Assembly: GCA_028564925.1 (NCBI GenBank)
Contig: CM053032.1
Coordinates: 121,973,490 to 122,037,489 of the forward strand
Direction of reading: 5' to 3'
Length of the DNA: 64,000 nucleotides
Source: Lithobates sylvaticus
Lineage: Eukaryota; Chordata; Amphibia; Anura; Ranidae
Shown here: positions 24,019 to 33,980 of the stretch, piece by piece
How the letters are laid out: the number at the start of each line of letters is the position of its first letter
Position numbering within the stretch: the first letter of the stretch is position 1
Position numbers and translations under genes: made by a program
The notes under the pieces: generated by a model
What the model saw: the letters and a program-made list of their open reading frames with translations, nothing else
Databases searched by the model: none
Told to the model about the DNA's origin: nothing

Positions 24019-24606
24019 CGGAAAGTGAGGTGACATGTTCTGAACAGATGTGCAAAGACAGCAAATGTTACAGGGGTGATAACCCCTCCCTATGTTCTCC
24101 AAAAAGCTTAAAAATAGATTTTTTTGGGATGGAGCTACACTTCATAATGTACCTGTTCAGATTCTACTTAAGAACAAACCTAAAGCCGCAAGTGGTTTTA
24201 AATGGCTTCTTTTTTTCCTTTACAAATGTCATTTTGTGCAAGGACAGTTCTAAACACGGGAAACACATGCCACTTCACAGGCATACTTTAGACACCCCCC
24301 AGGTACCATATTTAAAGGAAAATTTCACTTTTTTTTTTCACTTTATGCATCATTAAAATGACTGCTCCCGAAAAAACGTTAGTTTTTAAAAGTTCTTTTT
24401 GCATTGATATATGTCCCCTGGGGCAGGACCCGGGTCCCCAAACCTGTTTTATGACATTAACATGCATATTGGCCGTTGTAATTAGCACTTTTGATTTCGA
24501 ACGTTCGCGTCCATTATAACGTATAGGGTTCGAAAATTTGCGCGAACTTTCGGTCGGTTCGAAGGTTCTGGTGCGAACCGAACCCGGGGTGTTCGGCTCA
24601 TCCCTA
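24019..24606 (+). repeat. hAT right arm and right terminal repeat
   Basis: After the point where copy 1 diverges, this stretch runs to the terminal GGCTCATCCCTA. It includes cctttacaaatgtcatttt, aaacacgggaaacac and tgtcccctggggcaggaccc. Near the end there are several ttcgaac/gttcg motifs and gcgaaccgaaccc. A diverged version of the last ~400 bases forms 35536-35935, so this is the standard right end of the family. Confidence 0.85.
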
Positions 24607-24614
24607 GACACTAA
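24607..24614. repeat. 8-bp target-site duplication of the 24-kb hAT, right
   Basis: The octamer gacactaa directly follows the terminal CCCTA and matches 507-514. Confidence 0.95.
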
Positions 24615-24751
24615 GATCAATAAAAACACTTTGTATATTGTGACACTGTAGATGTTTTGTATTTGCTTACATGTAGCTGTGATGCTTTTTACGTGGGCAA
24701 AACACACAGAATATTTTGGCTACAAGTCAAAGACCACATGGCAGACATTAA
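24615..24751 (+). pseudogene. Old Penelope-like element, part 2 of 3 (GIY-YIG start)
   Basis: Plus-strand reading around 24648-24750 gives VLYLLTCSCDAFYVGKT followed by a RIFWLQVKDHMADI-like run. This corresponds to IVYLLECECGCFYVGKT of the intact PLE gene, i.e. the first half of the GIY-YIG nuclease domain. It continues the fragment that ends at 514 and is itself cut at 24751 by the young PLE insertion, resuming at 34996. Confidence 0.9.
24737..24751. repeat. 15-bp target-site duplication of the young PLE composite, left
   Basis: catggcagacattaa occurs here and again at 34981-34995, exactly flanking the inserted 10.2 kb. Removing one copy and the insert restores the old PLE reading across the site. 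Confidence 0.95.
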
Positions 24752-25026
24752 TAAGAATAACAGTAGGCTATAGTGTGCATAAACACTGGCCAATACCCCT
24801 GAGGGATGCTTGGAGTGGAGATAGACGCTGGAGAGGTGTATGCTCTTAATAAAGTGAAATAGTTTATTAAAGAAAAATTGTACAGATATATAAATGCTGA
24901 ATAGGGTTCAGTATGTTTGCATACATAATAAAGTAGGCTTGTACAGTTTTAACACATCAACAGCATGAACATACAAACACGTTGTGACAATTAAGAACTT
25001 GCTTGATACATGAGAAATAAGGATGA

Positions 25027-25064
25027 TGCCAACATGTTTCGGACTTTGGTCCTTTATCAAGGCA
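25027..25064 (-). ncRNA. Hammerhead-ribozyme-like motif, minus copy
   Basis: Reverse complement of the motif described at 29463-29500, in the terminal repeat of the inverted PLE copy. Stems I (TGCC/GGCA) and II (GGAC/GTCC), GAAA and the GTT site are all present. The core reads TTGATAA. Confidence 0.5.
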
Positions 25065-25738
25065 GCTAGATATCCTTTAGATTCACATCTAGATGTGTGT
25101 AAGAATCATAAGGTTAGTACATATAGATTGGAGCAAAATAATACAGTCATATTAGACCATTGCTATATACAACCAGTATACTGCATAAAAGTTTGTATGG
25201 AAGTGTAGAGGTACTCACATGAGATGCCAATATTCATATTTGCCACAAAGGGGAACCCACTAGTCGTGGTGTAGAGGGGTGCAAACACATTAAGTGTTAT
25301 AAAAACATGAGAAAGGTGGTCACTGATGGTGGGAAGCTTGCTAGGAAAACCTCCATAGGTTACAAGGTCCAATACAGGGCCCGAGCTGGAAAGCCCAAGC
25401 GTTGTAACAGGCAAATACCGAAGCCAAGCAAAAGGTAGCTGAAAAATAGGGTATAGATATGAGAATAGTGAAGTAATAATAATGGAGGTACATAGGCAGC
25501 CCTATGTGGTAAAACACTGTTGTTACCTGAATAAAGATCGTTTAGGGTGAGGGATCAGCCAGCTCTGGGTCATCAGCAGCATGTACTGAGGCCATCTAGT
25601 ATGTGAGTATATATCTACTAGTATAATGACAATCAGCTGGATGGGGGTGTGGGGTATTGAGCTGAAGGATCTACTGATTGGCTGGTTTGACCTGTGAGGA
25701 GAAGGCGCATAGAGCGCCATGGGTGTATCTCCAATGAG

Positions 25739-25960
25739 GACCTCTGACGGGGCGGCGCCGGGCGTGAGCGCGTCATTGCGGCGGGGTCACGTCCGGCGTC
25801 GTGACGTCACCGACGCGGGAAAGGCCGCTGACGGCCTGATGCGCTCCAGGTTGGAGTGCAAACAGGAAATGGACCGGCGGAATGGTCCATGATGTAGCGG
25901 AGAGTTGGCGCATGCGCAAAGGGGAAGCTGCGCATGCTTGCCAAGTCTTACCCGCGCCGG
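25739..25960 (-). promoter_or_regulatory. GC-rich CRE/NRF1-type block of the inverted PLE copy
   Basis: Minus-strand counterpart of 33700-33930. It contains TGACGTCA (25802-25809), GCGCATGCGC (about 25908-25917) and a GC-rich stretch, located between the end of the gene and the terminal repeat. Confidence 0.6.
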
Positions 25961-26239
25961 GTAACCTAATAGGGGGGAAGCAAGCTGTTGTAACTAAGTA
26001 TAAGCAAAAATCTAGAGTAAAGATCTTTGAAGTTGGCATTGAATATTTTGGAAAGTCATGTGTTATACCCAGAAATGAATTCTAGTATATGGCATACACC
26101 ATTGGAAAAAGTAGGTACATCAATATACGGCATACACGATTGGATATAGTGGGTACATCAAGAGTTACAGCAAATATTGCAGAAAGGATATATTACATGA
26201 ATTAAGGTTTATGTGGGTGCCAGGATGTGGGATGTAAAC

Positions 26240-28843
26240 TCAGAGGTCTAGTTCACAGACTCCGGTTTCAAAACCTTCAAGATAGGGCTTAAAGTTAAAA
26301 GCCTCGTTGAGGCCAGGAGGTGAGGTAGCGTTAAGATGGAAAATCCATCGGAGTTCACTTTGTAGTAGCGCTTTATTATAGTCACCACCTCGGGCAGGGG
26401 GTGGGATATAATCTAGGGCTTTAAATGAGATTTTGGGGATAGCGTCTCTATGGACAAAATTGCAGTGTCGCCCCAGAGGCAAGTCTGGATCTCTCTGGTT
26501 AGCACTGCTAACATGGCCATAGATTCGCTTCCAAAAAGGTAATTTGGTCTTGCCCACATAGAAGCACCCACATTCACATTCAAGTAGATATACAATACCG
26601 ACTGAGCGGCAATTGACATAGTGTTTGGGAAAAAAACGTTGACCATTGGGTAACACATTATGTATATTGGGTTTGGATAGATATTTACAGTAATTGCAGT
26701 TGCCGCATGGAAATGTACCCTTTAGTTGCCTCTGGGATTTATTACTACTTTTGTATTCACTGGTGATAAGTTTATCTTTAAGGGAGGGAGCACGTCGATA
26801 GGTAATTAAAGGTTTGGGTGGGACAAAGGGGGAAAGGGTCCTATCTGTGGCAATGATATGCCAATGTTTCAAAAGTATTTGAGAAATCTCGTTATGTTGT
26901 TGACAGTAATTTGTAATAATTCGTAATGGAGGTTGAGTAGACGGCCCAGTGGGTTTGGGGGTAAGTAGAAGAGAGCGTGATTTAGATTTGGCTTTCTTGT
27001 ATGCGTTTTTGAGGACGCTGTTTGTATAGCCCCGTGCCCGTAACCTATTACGTAGCACGGAAGCCTCGTGTTCAAAGGAGGTATCCGTCGAGCAATTGCG
27101 TCGAGCACGTAAATATTGGGCAAAAGGGATAGATTTCAGTAAAGGTTGTGGATGAAAGCTAGAAGCAGCTAGGATAGTGTTACCGGCAGTAGGTTTCCGA
27201 TACAGTTGACTTTGTAGTTGTCCATGTCTATCCTTGCTAAGCGTTAAGTCAAGGAAAGAGATAGAACTATAACTGTAAGTCATTGTGAATTTGAGGTTAA
27301 GAGAATTGGACGTATTGAGATATTGAAGGAATTGTTGTAAAGTATCAGTGGGGCCTTGCCATAGAATTAGAATGTCATCAATATAGCGTCGAAAGGAGGC
27401 TATATGTTTAGTATAGATGCTGGCTGCATCGTCTATAAATAGACCACGTTCCCACTCCCCCAGGTACAGATTGGCGTACGCCGGGGCGCAACACGTGCCC
27501 ATGGCGACGCCCTGTACCTGGAGGTAGTGGGAGCCATTGAAAGAGAAGAAATTATGAGTTAAAATGAATTTGAGTGCTCTAACAATGAATAGAGACAACT
27601 CACGAGAGTATATATTAGCATTGAACAACACATGTTGGATGGCTGCAAGCCCTAAAGTATGGGGTATAGAACTGTAGAGGGCCTCCACGTCGATGGCGAC
27701 CAGGACAGTGTCGGCATCGACATGGAGGTCCGAAAGGCCTTGGAGTAAGTGTGTGGTATCACGTATGTATGAAGGTAACGCCTGTACTAAAGGCTGAAGT
27801 AGTTTGTCTATGTAGCGACTAAGGTTATCAGTAAGGCAGCCGCGTCCGGAGACAATGGGTCTGCCTGGTGGTCTGGGAAGGTTTTTATGCACCTTAGGTA
27901 GGGCATAGAAGGTTGCTTCTCTGGGGAATTTGGTCCTAATGTATTCAGTAGTAGACTTGTCGATGATGCATTGTCTAAAGGCATCATCGACAAGAGTGTA
28001 CAGTTCATGTTGGAATGATTTAATTGATGTATTGGATACTATGGCATACCACTCACGATTACGTAGTATGTTGAGACACATCTCAAGGTAATATTTTTTG
28101 TCTAGGACAACAATATTCCCACCCTTGTCCGCCGGTTTAATCACTATAGATGAGTTAGTTTTTAGGTTTTGTAGGGCCAAATGTTGATTATATGTGAAAT
28201 TCTTTGTTTTTGAGGGAATAGGAAAGGTTTTCAAGTGACGTATTTCGTTAGTCACTGACTGTAAAAATAGTGCAGCACGTGGGTTAGTGCTGGGTGATGG
28301 GAAGAAATTCGATTTTTTTCTTTAAAGAAATGTGATGTGGAGGGTGTTGGGGATAGTTAGGTATATCATCCTCAAAGTTTTTTAGGAGATTTTCAAGATC
28401 AATAGTGTCAATGAAATCAGGTGGATTATTTTCCTCAAGAAGCTCAATGAGCTGCTGAAGGGCGGTGGTTTCTGTAGCAGTATGTAAAGCAGAGTCAGAG
28501 AAAGGGTTAGGGGTGTACATACTATGTAGTAGTAGTTTCCGAATAAATAAATGTATATCTTTAATGGCAGTGAATTTATCAAGTTGTGATACTGGACAAA
28601 AAGTGAGTCCTTTTTCTAGGACAGAAATTTCATGGCAAGTGAGTATGTGGGACGATAAGTTGATGATATTAGCTGAAGGAAGTGTTAGCGTGTTGTTCGT
28701 TTGGGTTTGGGGTGCTGAGACAGTTGTTGTTGGCAAGTGTGAAGTGAAGTTCGCATTTTGTCTAAAAAATCTGCATTCTGAGATGCAGAGGGTAGGGAGT
28801 GCGATCTAGCTGTCTTGGCAAAGGAGGGGGCTGCCGGCGAGTC
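26240..28843 (-). pseudogene. Penelope-like RT/GIY-YIG gene, inverted 5'-truncated copy
   Basis: This matches residues from about 250 to the C-terminus of the intact gene at 30080-33424. It starts abruptly at 28843, so the N-terminal quarter is missing. One extra A in the A-run at about 28315 shifts the frame, splitting the reading into 28736-28284 and 28255-26240. Otherwise only scattered substitutions are seen (for example KKYYLEM for KKDYLEM and LVDDAF for LVNDAF). RT motifs (KPADKGGN, YIDDI) and the GIY-YIG domain are preserved in the 671-residue downstream frame. It cannot make the full protein; the truncation is best explained by incomplete reverse transcription of the second strand arm. 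Confidence 0.9.
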
Positions 28844-29843
28844 AGCCAATCAGTAGATCCTTCAGCTCAATACCCCACACCCCCATCCAGCTGATTGTCA
28901 TTATACTAGTAGATATATACTCACATACTAGATGGCCTCAGTACATGCTGCTGATGACCCAGAGCTGGCTGATCCCTCACCCTAAACGATCTTTATTCAG
29001 GTAACAACAGTGTTTTACCACATAGGGCTGCCTATGTACCTCCATTATTATTACTTCACTATTCTCATATCTATACCCTATTTTTCAGCTACCTTTTGCT
29101 TGGCTTCGGTATTTGCCTGTTACAACGCTTGGGCTTTCCAGCTCGGGCCCTGTATTGGACCTTGTAACCTATGGAGGTTTTCCTAGCAAGCTTCCCACCA
29201 TCAGTGACCACCTTTCTCATGTTTTTATAACACTTAATGTGTTTGCACCCCTCTACACCACGACTAGTGGGTTCCCCTTTGTGGCAAATATGAATATTGG
29301 CATCTCATGTGAGTACCTCTACACTTCCATACAAACTTTTATGCAGTATACTGGTTGTATATAGCAATGGTCTAATATGACTGTATTATTTTGCTCCAAT
29401 CTATATGTACTAACCTTATGATTCTTACACACATCTAGATGTGAATCTAAAGGATATCTAGCTGCCTTGATAAAGGACCAAAGTCCGAAACATGTTGGCA
29501 TCATCCTTATTTCTCATGTATCAAGCAAGTTCTTAATTGTCACAACGTGTTTGTATGTTCATGCTGTTGATGTGTTAAAACTGTACAAGCCTACTTTATT
29601 ATGTATGCAAACATACTGAACCCTATTCAGCATTTATATATCTGTACAATTTTTCTTTAATAAACTATTTCACTTTATTAAGAGCATACACCTCTCCAGC
29701 GTCTATCTCCACTCCAAGCATCCCTCAGGGGTATTGGCCAGTGTTTATGCACACTATAGCCTACTGTTATTCTTATTTATTCAAATTTGGGATGCGATAG
29801 ACTCCAACGTATCTCTACCTACCTTGCCCAATATATATATTTC
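28844..29843 (+). repeat. Penelope terminal repeat (pLTR), upstream, with intron
   Basis: It begins agccaatcagtagatcc and ends atatatatttc. A clear spliceosomal intron lies at 29001-29088: ttattcag|gtaaca ... cctatttttcag|ctacc (88 bp). A homologous intron is present in the second PLE (53515-53598, minus), which supports it. Penelope terminal repeats in other animals are known to hold a short intron. The hammerhead-like motif sits at 29463-29500, and a polyadenylation-type aataaa near 29660. Confidence 0.85.
29463..29500 (+). ncRNA. Hammerhead-ribozyme-like motif in the upstream pLTR
   Basis: The sequence folds as a type I-like minimal hammerhead. Stem I is TGCC/GGCA and stem II GGAC-caaa-GTCC. 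Next comes GAAA, then a two-pair stem III (AC-at-GT), and a GTT cleavage-type triplet before GGCA. The first core strand reads TTGATAA where the canonical one is CTGATGA. Positions 3 and 8, which pair with each other in the ribozyme, are changed together (U and A instead of C and G). One extra A precedes stem II. Hammerheads are known from Penelope terminal repeats; activity here is unproven. Confidence 0.55.
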
Positions 29844-30079
29844 TTTCATTCCCCAATGGTTACCCCATTAAAATCCCCTAACGGGCAAGCCTAGGTTATA
29901 CAGCACTATACCCATACTGTGGTTATTCTTTCACAAATTGCCCTCCGAGGCTTCTTTTTCTATACAAATTGTCTACATCTATATCAAACACTTTGTGTTT
30001 GGTCCTTTATACTATCTTATACAGCCTATTGCCATTGTTATTCCTCCATTACATATACTGTTTGTTATACTAGGTCAAT

Positions 30080-33000
30080 ATGGCATTATATCTTGGAGAT
30101 GAGTGGGATACACGCATGACAGACACCATGCATAACTTTGAGTCTAATGAATACGTTCAGTCACAACTCAAATATACTTTCCTTAATCTTACGCACACAG
30201 TCCAAAAGAAAGCATCTTTATTTTGGCATATCAAATCTTTTAAAGAATACATTGCCCATGGAATTAATCCCTTCGGCCTTCGGGTACAAATTTTTCCTAC
30301 TTTTCAGGACATTCGCCCAGACTTCAAGGTTTCCTGGGAGAATGCCCTGAAACAATGCTCAAACAAGCTTATGAAACTACTTATTACTGAATATGAGTCA
30401 CAAATGACCCTCTTAGATACCAAGCTCGAGCTGATTAACACCCAGCTCGCGCAATTTCAGACACACCCCCTCTATATTTCACTAGATGAACAATTAAAGA
30501 CCCGTTTTGACAAATTCAATCATGATATTCTCGCACAGAAGGACAAAAAATTCTTCCGTGACAAGAAAGCCTTTCATGAAGAACGTGCATATAAATGGAA
30601 TGACACAAATCGCATGACCCGCTCTGCGATACCTACACGACCTGGTCCCAGGGCACCTATTTCTCGTTCTACCACTGACAAGACCCACACCTCATCCCAC
30701 CCCCCCCACAAACCTAACCTCCCCTTGGGTCTTCGCAAACCCAAACGTGGACGCACACCAAATTTTTCGAGTGACGATGTGTCTGACATGGAGGGTACTC
30801 CCGGCGCCTCCCCTCTTGGGGACTCGCCGGCAGCCCCCTCCTTTGCCAAGACAGCTAGATCGCACTCCCTACCCTCTGCATCTCAGAATGCAGATTTTTT
30901 TAGACAAAATGCGAACTTCACTTCACACTTGCCAACAACAACTGTCTCAGCACCCCAAACCCAAACGAACAACACGCTAACACTTCCTTCAGCTAATATC
31001 ATCAACTTATCGTCCCACATACTCACTTGCCATGAAATTTCTGTCCTAGAAAAAGGACTCACTTTTTGTCCAGTATCACAACTTGATAAATTCACTGCCA
31101 TTAAAGATATACATTTATTTATTCGGAAACTACTACTACATAGTATGTACACCCCTAACCCTTTCTCTGACTCTGCTTTACATACTGCTACAGAAACCAC
31201 CGCCCTTCAGCAGCTCATTGAGCTTCTTGAGGAAAATAATCCACCTGATTTCATTGACACTATTGATCTTGAAAATCTCCTAAAAAACTTTGAGGATGAT
31301 ATACCTAACTATCCCCAACACCCTCCACATCACATTTCTTTAAAGAAAAAATCGAGTTTCTTCCCATCACCCAGCACTAACCCACGTGCTGCACTATTTT
31401 TACAGTCAGTGACTAACGAAATACGTCACTTGAAAACCTTTCCTATTCCCTCAAAAACAAAGAATTTCACATATAATCAACATTTGGCCCTACAAAACCT
31501 AAAAACTAACTCATCTATAGTGATTAAACCGGCGGACAAGGGTGGGAATATTGTTGTCCTAGACAAAAAAGATTACCTTGAGATGTGTCTCAACATACTA
31601 CGTAATCGTGAGTGGTATGCCATAGTATCCAATACATCAATTAAATCATTCCAACATGAACTGTACACTCTTGTCAATGATGCCTTTAGACAATGCATCA
31701 TCGACAAGTCTACTACTGAATACATTAGGACCAAATTCCCCAGAGAAGCAACCTTCTATGCCCTACCTAAGGTGCATAAAAACCTTCCCAGACCACCAGG
31801 CAGACCCATTGTCTCCGGACGCGGCTGCCTTACTGATAACCTTAGTCGCTACATAGACAAACTACTTCAGCCTTTAGTACAGGCGTTACCTTCATACATA
31901 CGTGATACCACACACTTACTCCAAGGCCTTTCGGACCTCCATGTCGATGCCGACACTGTCCTGGTCGCCATCGACGTGGAGGCCCTCTACAGTTCTATAC
32001 CCCATACTTTAGGGCTTGCAGCCATCCAACATGTGTTGTTCAATGCTAATATATACTCTCGTGAGTTGTCTCTATTCATTGTTAGAGCACTCAAATTCAT
32101 TTTAACTCATAATTTCTTCTCTTTCAATGGCTCCCACTACCTCCAGGTACAGGGCGTCGCCATGGGCACGTGTTGCGCCCCGGCGTACGCCAATCTGTAC
32201 CTGGGGGAGTGGGAACGTGGTCTATTTATAGACGATGCAGCCAGCATCTATACTAAACATATAGCCTCCTTTCGACGCTATATTGATGACATTCTAATTC
32301 TATGGCAAGGCCCCACTGATACTTTACAACAATTCCTTCAATATCTCAATACGTCCAATTCTCTTAACCTCAAATTCACAATGACTTACAGTTATAGTTC
32401 TATCTCTTTCCTTGACTTAACGCTTAGCAAGGATAGACATGGACAACTACAAAGTCAACTGTATCGGAAACCTACTGCCGGTAACACTATCCTAGCTGCT
32501 TCTAGCTTTCATCCACAACCTTTACTGAAATCTATCCCTTTTGCCCAATATTTACGTGCTCGACGCAATTGCTCGACGGATACCTCCTTTGAACACGAGG
32601 CTTCCGTGCTACGTAATAGGTTACGGGCACGGGGCTATACAAACAGCGTCCTCAAAAACGCATACAAGAAAGCCAAATCTAAATCACGCTCTCTTCTACT
32701 TACCCCCAAACCCACTGGGCCGTCTACTCAACCTCCATTACGAATTATTACAAATTACTGTCAACAACATAACGAGATTTCTCAAATACTTTTGAAACAT
32801 TGGCATATCATTGCCACAGATAGGACCCTTTCCCCCTTTGTCCCACCCAAACCTTTAATTACCTATCGACGTGCTCCCTCCCTTAAAGATAAACTTATCA
32901 CCAGTGAATACAAAAGTAGTAATAAATCCCAGAGGCAACTAAAGGGTACATTTCCATGCGGCAACTGCAATTACTGTAAATATCTATCCAAACCCAATAT

Positions 33001-33424
33001 ACATAATGTGTTACCCAATGGTCAACGTTTTTTTCCCAAACACTATGTCAATTGCCGCTCAGTCGGTATTGTATATCTACTTGAATGTGAATGTGGGTGC
33101 TTCTATGTGGGCAAGACCAAATTACCTTTTTGGAAGCGAATCTATGGCCATGTTAGCAGTGCTAACCAGAGAGATCCAGACTTGCCTCTGGGGCGACACT
33201 GCAATTTTGTCCATAGAGACGCTATCCCCAAAATCTCATTTAAAGCCCTAGATTATATCCCACCCCCTGCCCGAGGTGGTGACTATAATAAAGCGCTACT
33301 ACAAAGTGAACTCCGATGGATTTTCCATCTTAACGCTACCTCACCTCCTGGCCTCAACGAGGCTTTTAACTTTAAGCCCTATCTTGAAGGTTTTGAAACC
33401 GGAGTCTGTGAACTAGACCTCTGA
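30080..33424 (+). CDS. Penelope-like reverse transcriptase with GIY-YIG endonuclease (1114 aa, intact)
   Basis: Retrotransposition protein. The start MALYLGDEWDTRM is kept in the second PLE. The N-terminal ~230 residues form a helical, charged domain of unknown role, followed by a low-complexity Ser/Pro/Thr stretch. The telomerase-like RT shows KPADKGGNIVVLDK, RPIVSGRG and AIDVEAL with catalytic D632. It also shows VQGVAMGTCCAPAYANLY and YIDDI with D736-D737, followed by FLDLTLSKD. A cysteine linker (CGNCNYCKY, from residue 960) leads to the GIY-YIG nuclease, IVYLLECECGCFYVGKT around residue 995, with KRIYGHV downstream. The protein ends ETGVCELDL. Length and domain order match endonuclease-bearing Penelope families. 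Nicking of target DNA by GIY-YIG and priming by RT is family knowledge. No breaks are seen. Confidence 0.95.
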   Translation: MALYLGDEWDTRMTDTMHNFESNEYVQSQLKYTFLNLTHTVQKKASLFWHIKSFKEYIAHGINPFGLRVQIFPTFQDIRPDFKVSWENALKQCSNKLMKLLITEYESQMTLLDTKLELINTQLAQFQTHPLYISLDEQLKTRFDKFNHDILAQKDKKFFRDKKAFHEERAYKWNDTNRMTRSAIPTRPGPRAPISRSTTDKTHTSSHPPHKPNLPLGLRKPKRGRTPNFSSDDVSDMEGTPGASPLGDSPAAPSFAKTARSHSLPSASQNADFFRQNANFTSHLPTTTVSAPQTQTNNTLTLPSANIINLSSHILTCHEISVLEKGLTFCPVSQLDKFTAIKDIHLFIRKLLLHSMYTPNPFSDSALHTATETTALQQLIELLEENNPPDFIDTIDLENLLKNFEDDIPNYPQHPPHHISLKKKSSFFPSPSTNPRAALFLQSVTNEIRHLKTFPIPSKTKNFTYNQHLALQNLKTNSSIVIKPADKGGNIVVLDKKDYLEMCLNILRNREWYAIVSNTSIKSFQHELYTLVNDAFRQCIIDKSTTEYIRTKFPREATFYALPKVHKNLPRPPGRPIVSGRGCLTDNLSRYIDKLLQPLVQALPSYIRDTTHLLQGLSDLHVDADTVLVAIDVEALYSSIPHTLGLAAIQHVLFNANIYSRELSLFIVRALKFILTHNFFSFNGSHYLQVQGVAMGTCCAPAYANLYLGEWERGLFIDDAASIYTKHIASFRRYIDDILILWQGPTDTLQQFLQYLNTSNSLNLKFTMTYSYSSISFLDLTLSKDRHGQLQSQLYRKPTAGNTILAASSFHPQPLLKSIPFAQYLRARRNCSTDTSFEHEASVLRNRLRARGYTNSVLKNAYKKAKSKSRSLLLTPKPTGPSTQPPLRIITNYCQQHNEISQILLKHWHIIATDRTLSPFVPPKPLITYRRAPSLKDKLITSEYKSSNKSQRQLKGTFPCGNCNYCKYLSKPNIHNVLPNGQRFFPKHYVNCRSVGIVYLLECECGCFYVGKTKLPFWKRIYGHVSSANQRDPDLPLGRHCNFVHRDAIPKISFKALDYIPPPARGGDYNKALLQSELRWIFHLNATSPPGLNEAFNFKPYLEGFETGVCELDL

Positions 33425-33699
33425 GTTTACATCCCACATCCTGGCACCCACATAAACCTTAATTCATGTAATATATCCTTTCTGCAATATTTGCTGTAAC
33501 TCTTGATGTACCCACTATATCCAATCGTGTATGCCGTATATTGATGTACCTACTTTTTCCAATGGTGTATGCCATATACTAGAATTCATTTCTGGGTATA
33601 ACACATGACTTTCCAAAATATTCAATGCCAACTTCAAAGATCTTTACTCTAGATTTTTGCTTATACTTAGTTACAACAGCTTGCTTCCCCCCTATTAGG

Positions 33700-33930
33700 T
33701 TACCCGGCGCGGGTAAGACTTGGCAAGCATGCGCAGCTTCCCCTTTGCGCATGCGCCAACTCTCCGCTACATCATGGACCATTCCGCCGGTCCATTTCCT
33801 GTTTGCACTCCAACCTGGAGCGCATCAGGCCGTCAGCGGCCTTTCCCGCGTCGGTGACGTCACGACGCCGGACGTGACCCCGCCGCAATGACGCGCTCAC
33901 GCCCGGCGCCGCCCCGTCAGAGGTCCTCAT
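33700..33930 (+). promoter_or_regulatory. GC-rich CRE/NRF1-type promoter block downstream of the PLE gene
   Basis: It contains a CRE (TGACGTCA, 33855-33862), a TGCGCATGCGCCA (33746-33758) and a related GCATGCGCAG (about 33728-33737), embedded in the only GC-rich stretch of the element. The same motif set lies in the same place in the second PLE (53805-54030, minus). The position after the gene and just before the terminal repeat would let it drive an element copy arranged in tandem, or transcription through the repeat (inference). Confidence 0.6.
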
Positions 33931-33980
33931 TGGAGATACACCCATGGCGCTCTATGCGCCTTCTCCTCACAGGTCAAACC

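Larger units (their letters stand above)
515..24606 (+). mobile_element. Giant hAT transposon with internal duplication and two transposase genes
   Basis: The left end reads TAGGGATGGGCC and the right end GGCTCATCCCTA, giving 12-bp inverted repeats with one mismatch. An exact 8-bp duplication flanks them. The old Penelope reading frame resumes on the far side, so these are true ends. The order inside is: hairpin-rich left arm with CCAAT and TATA motifs, satellite array, transposase, ~145-bp repeats, an 868-bp unrelated segment, then a second satellite array, transposase and ~145-bp repeats, and the right arm. One unit (left arm to right arm) would be about 11.7 kb; the 24-kb size comes from duplication of the interior. 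Both transposase frames are open, so it may be autonomous. An assembly artefact cannot be excluded. Confidence 0.9.

Noticed and set aside
25773-26039. Minus-strand 88-codon frame, repeated at 33625-33891
   Set aside because: Lies in the GC-rich regulatory block of the PLE and has no conserved counterpart protein in PLE2.
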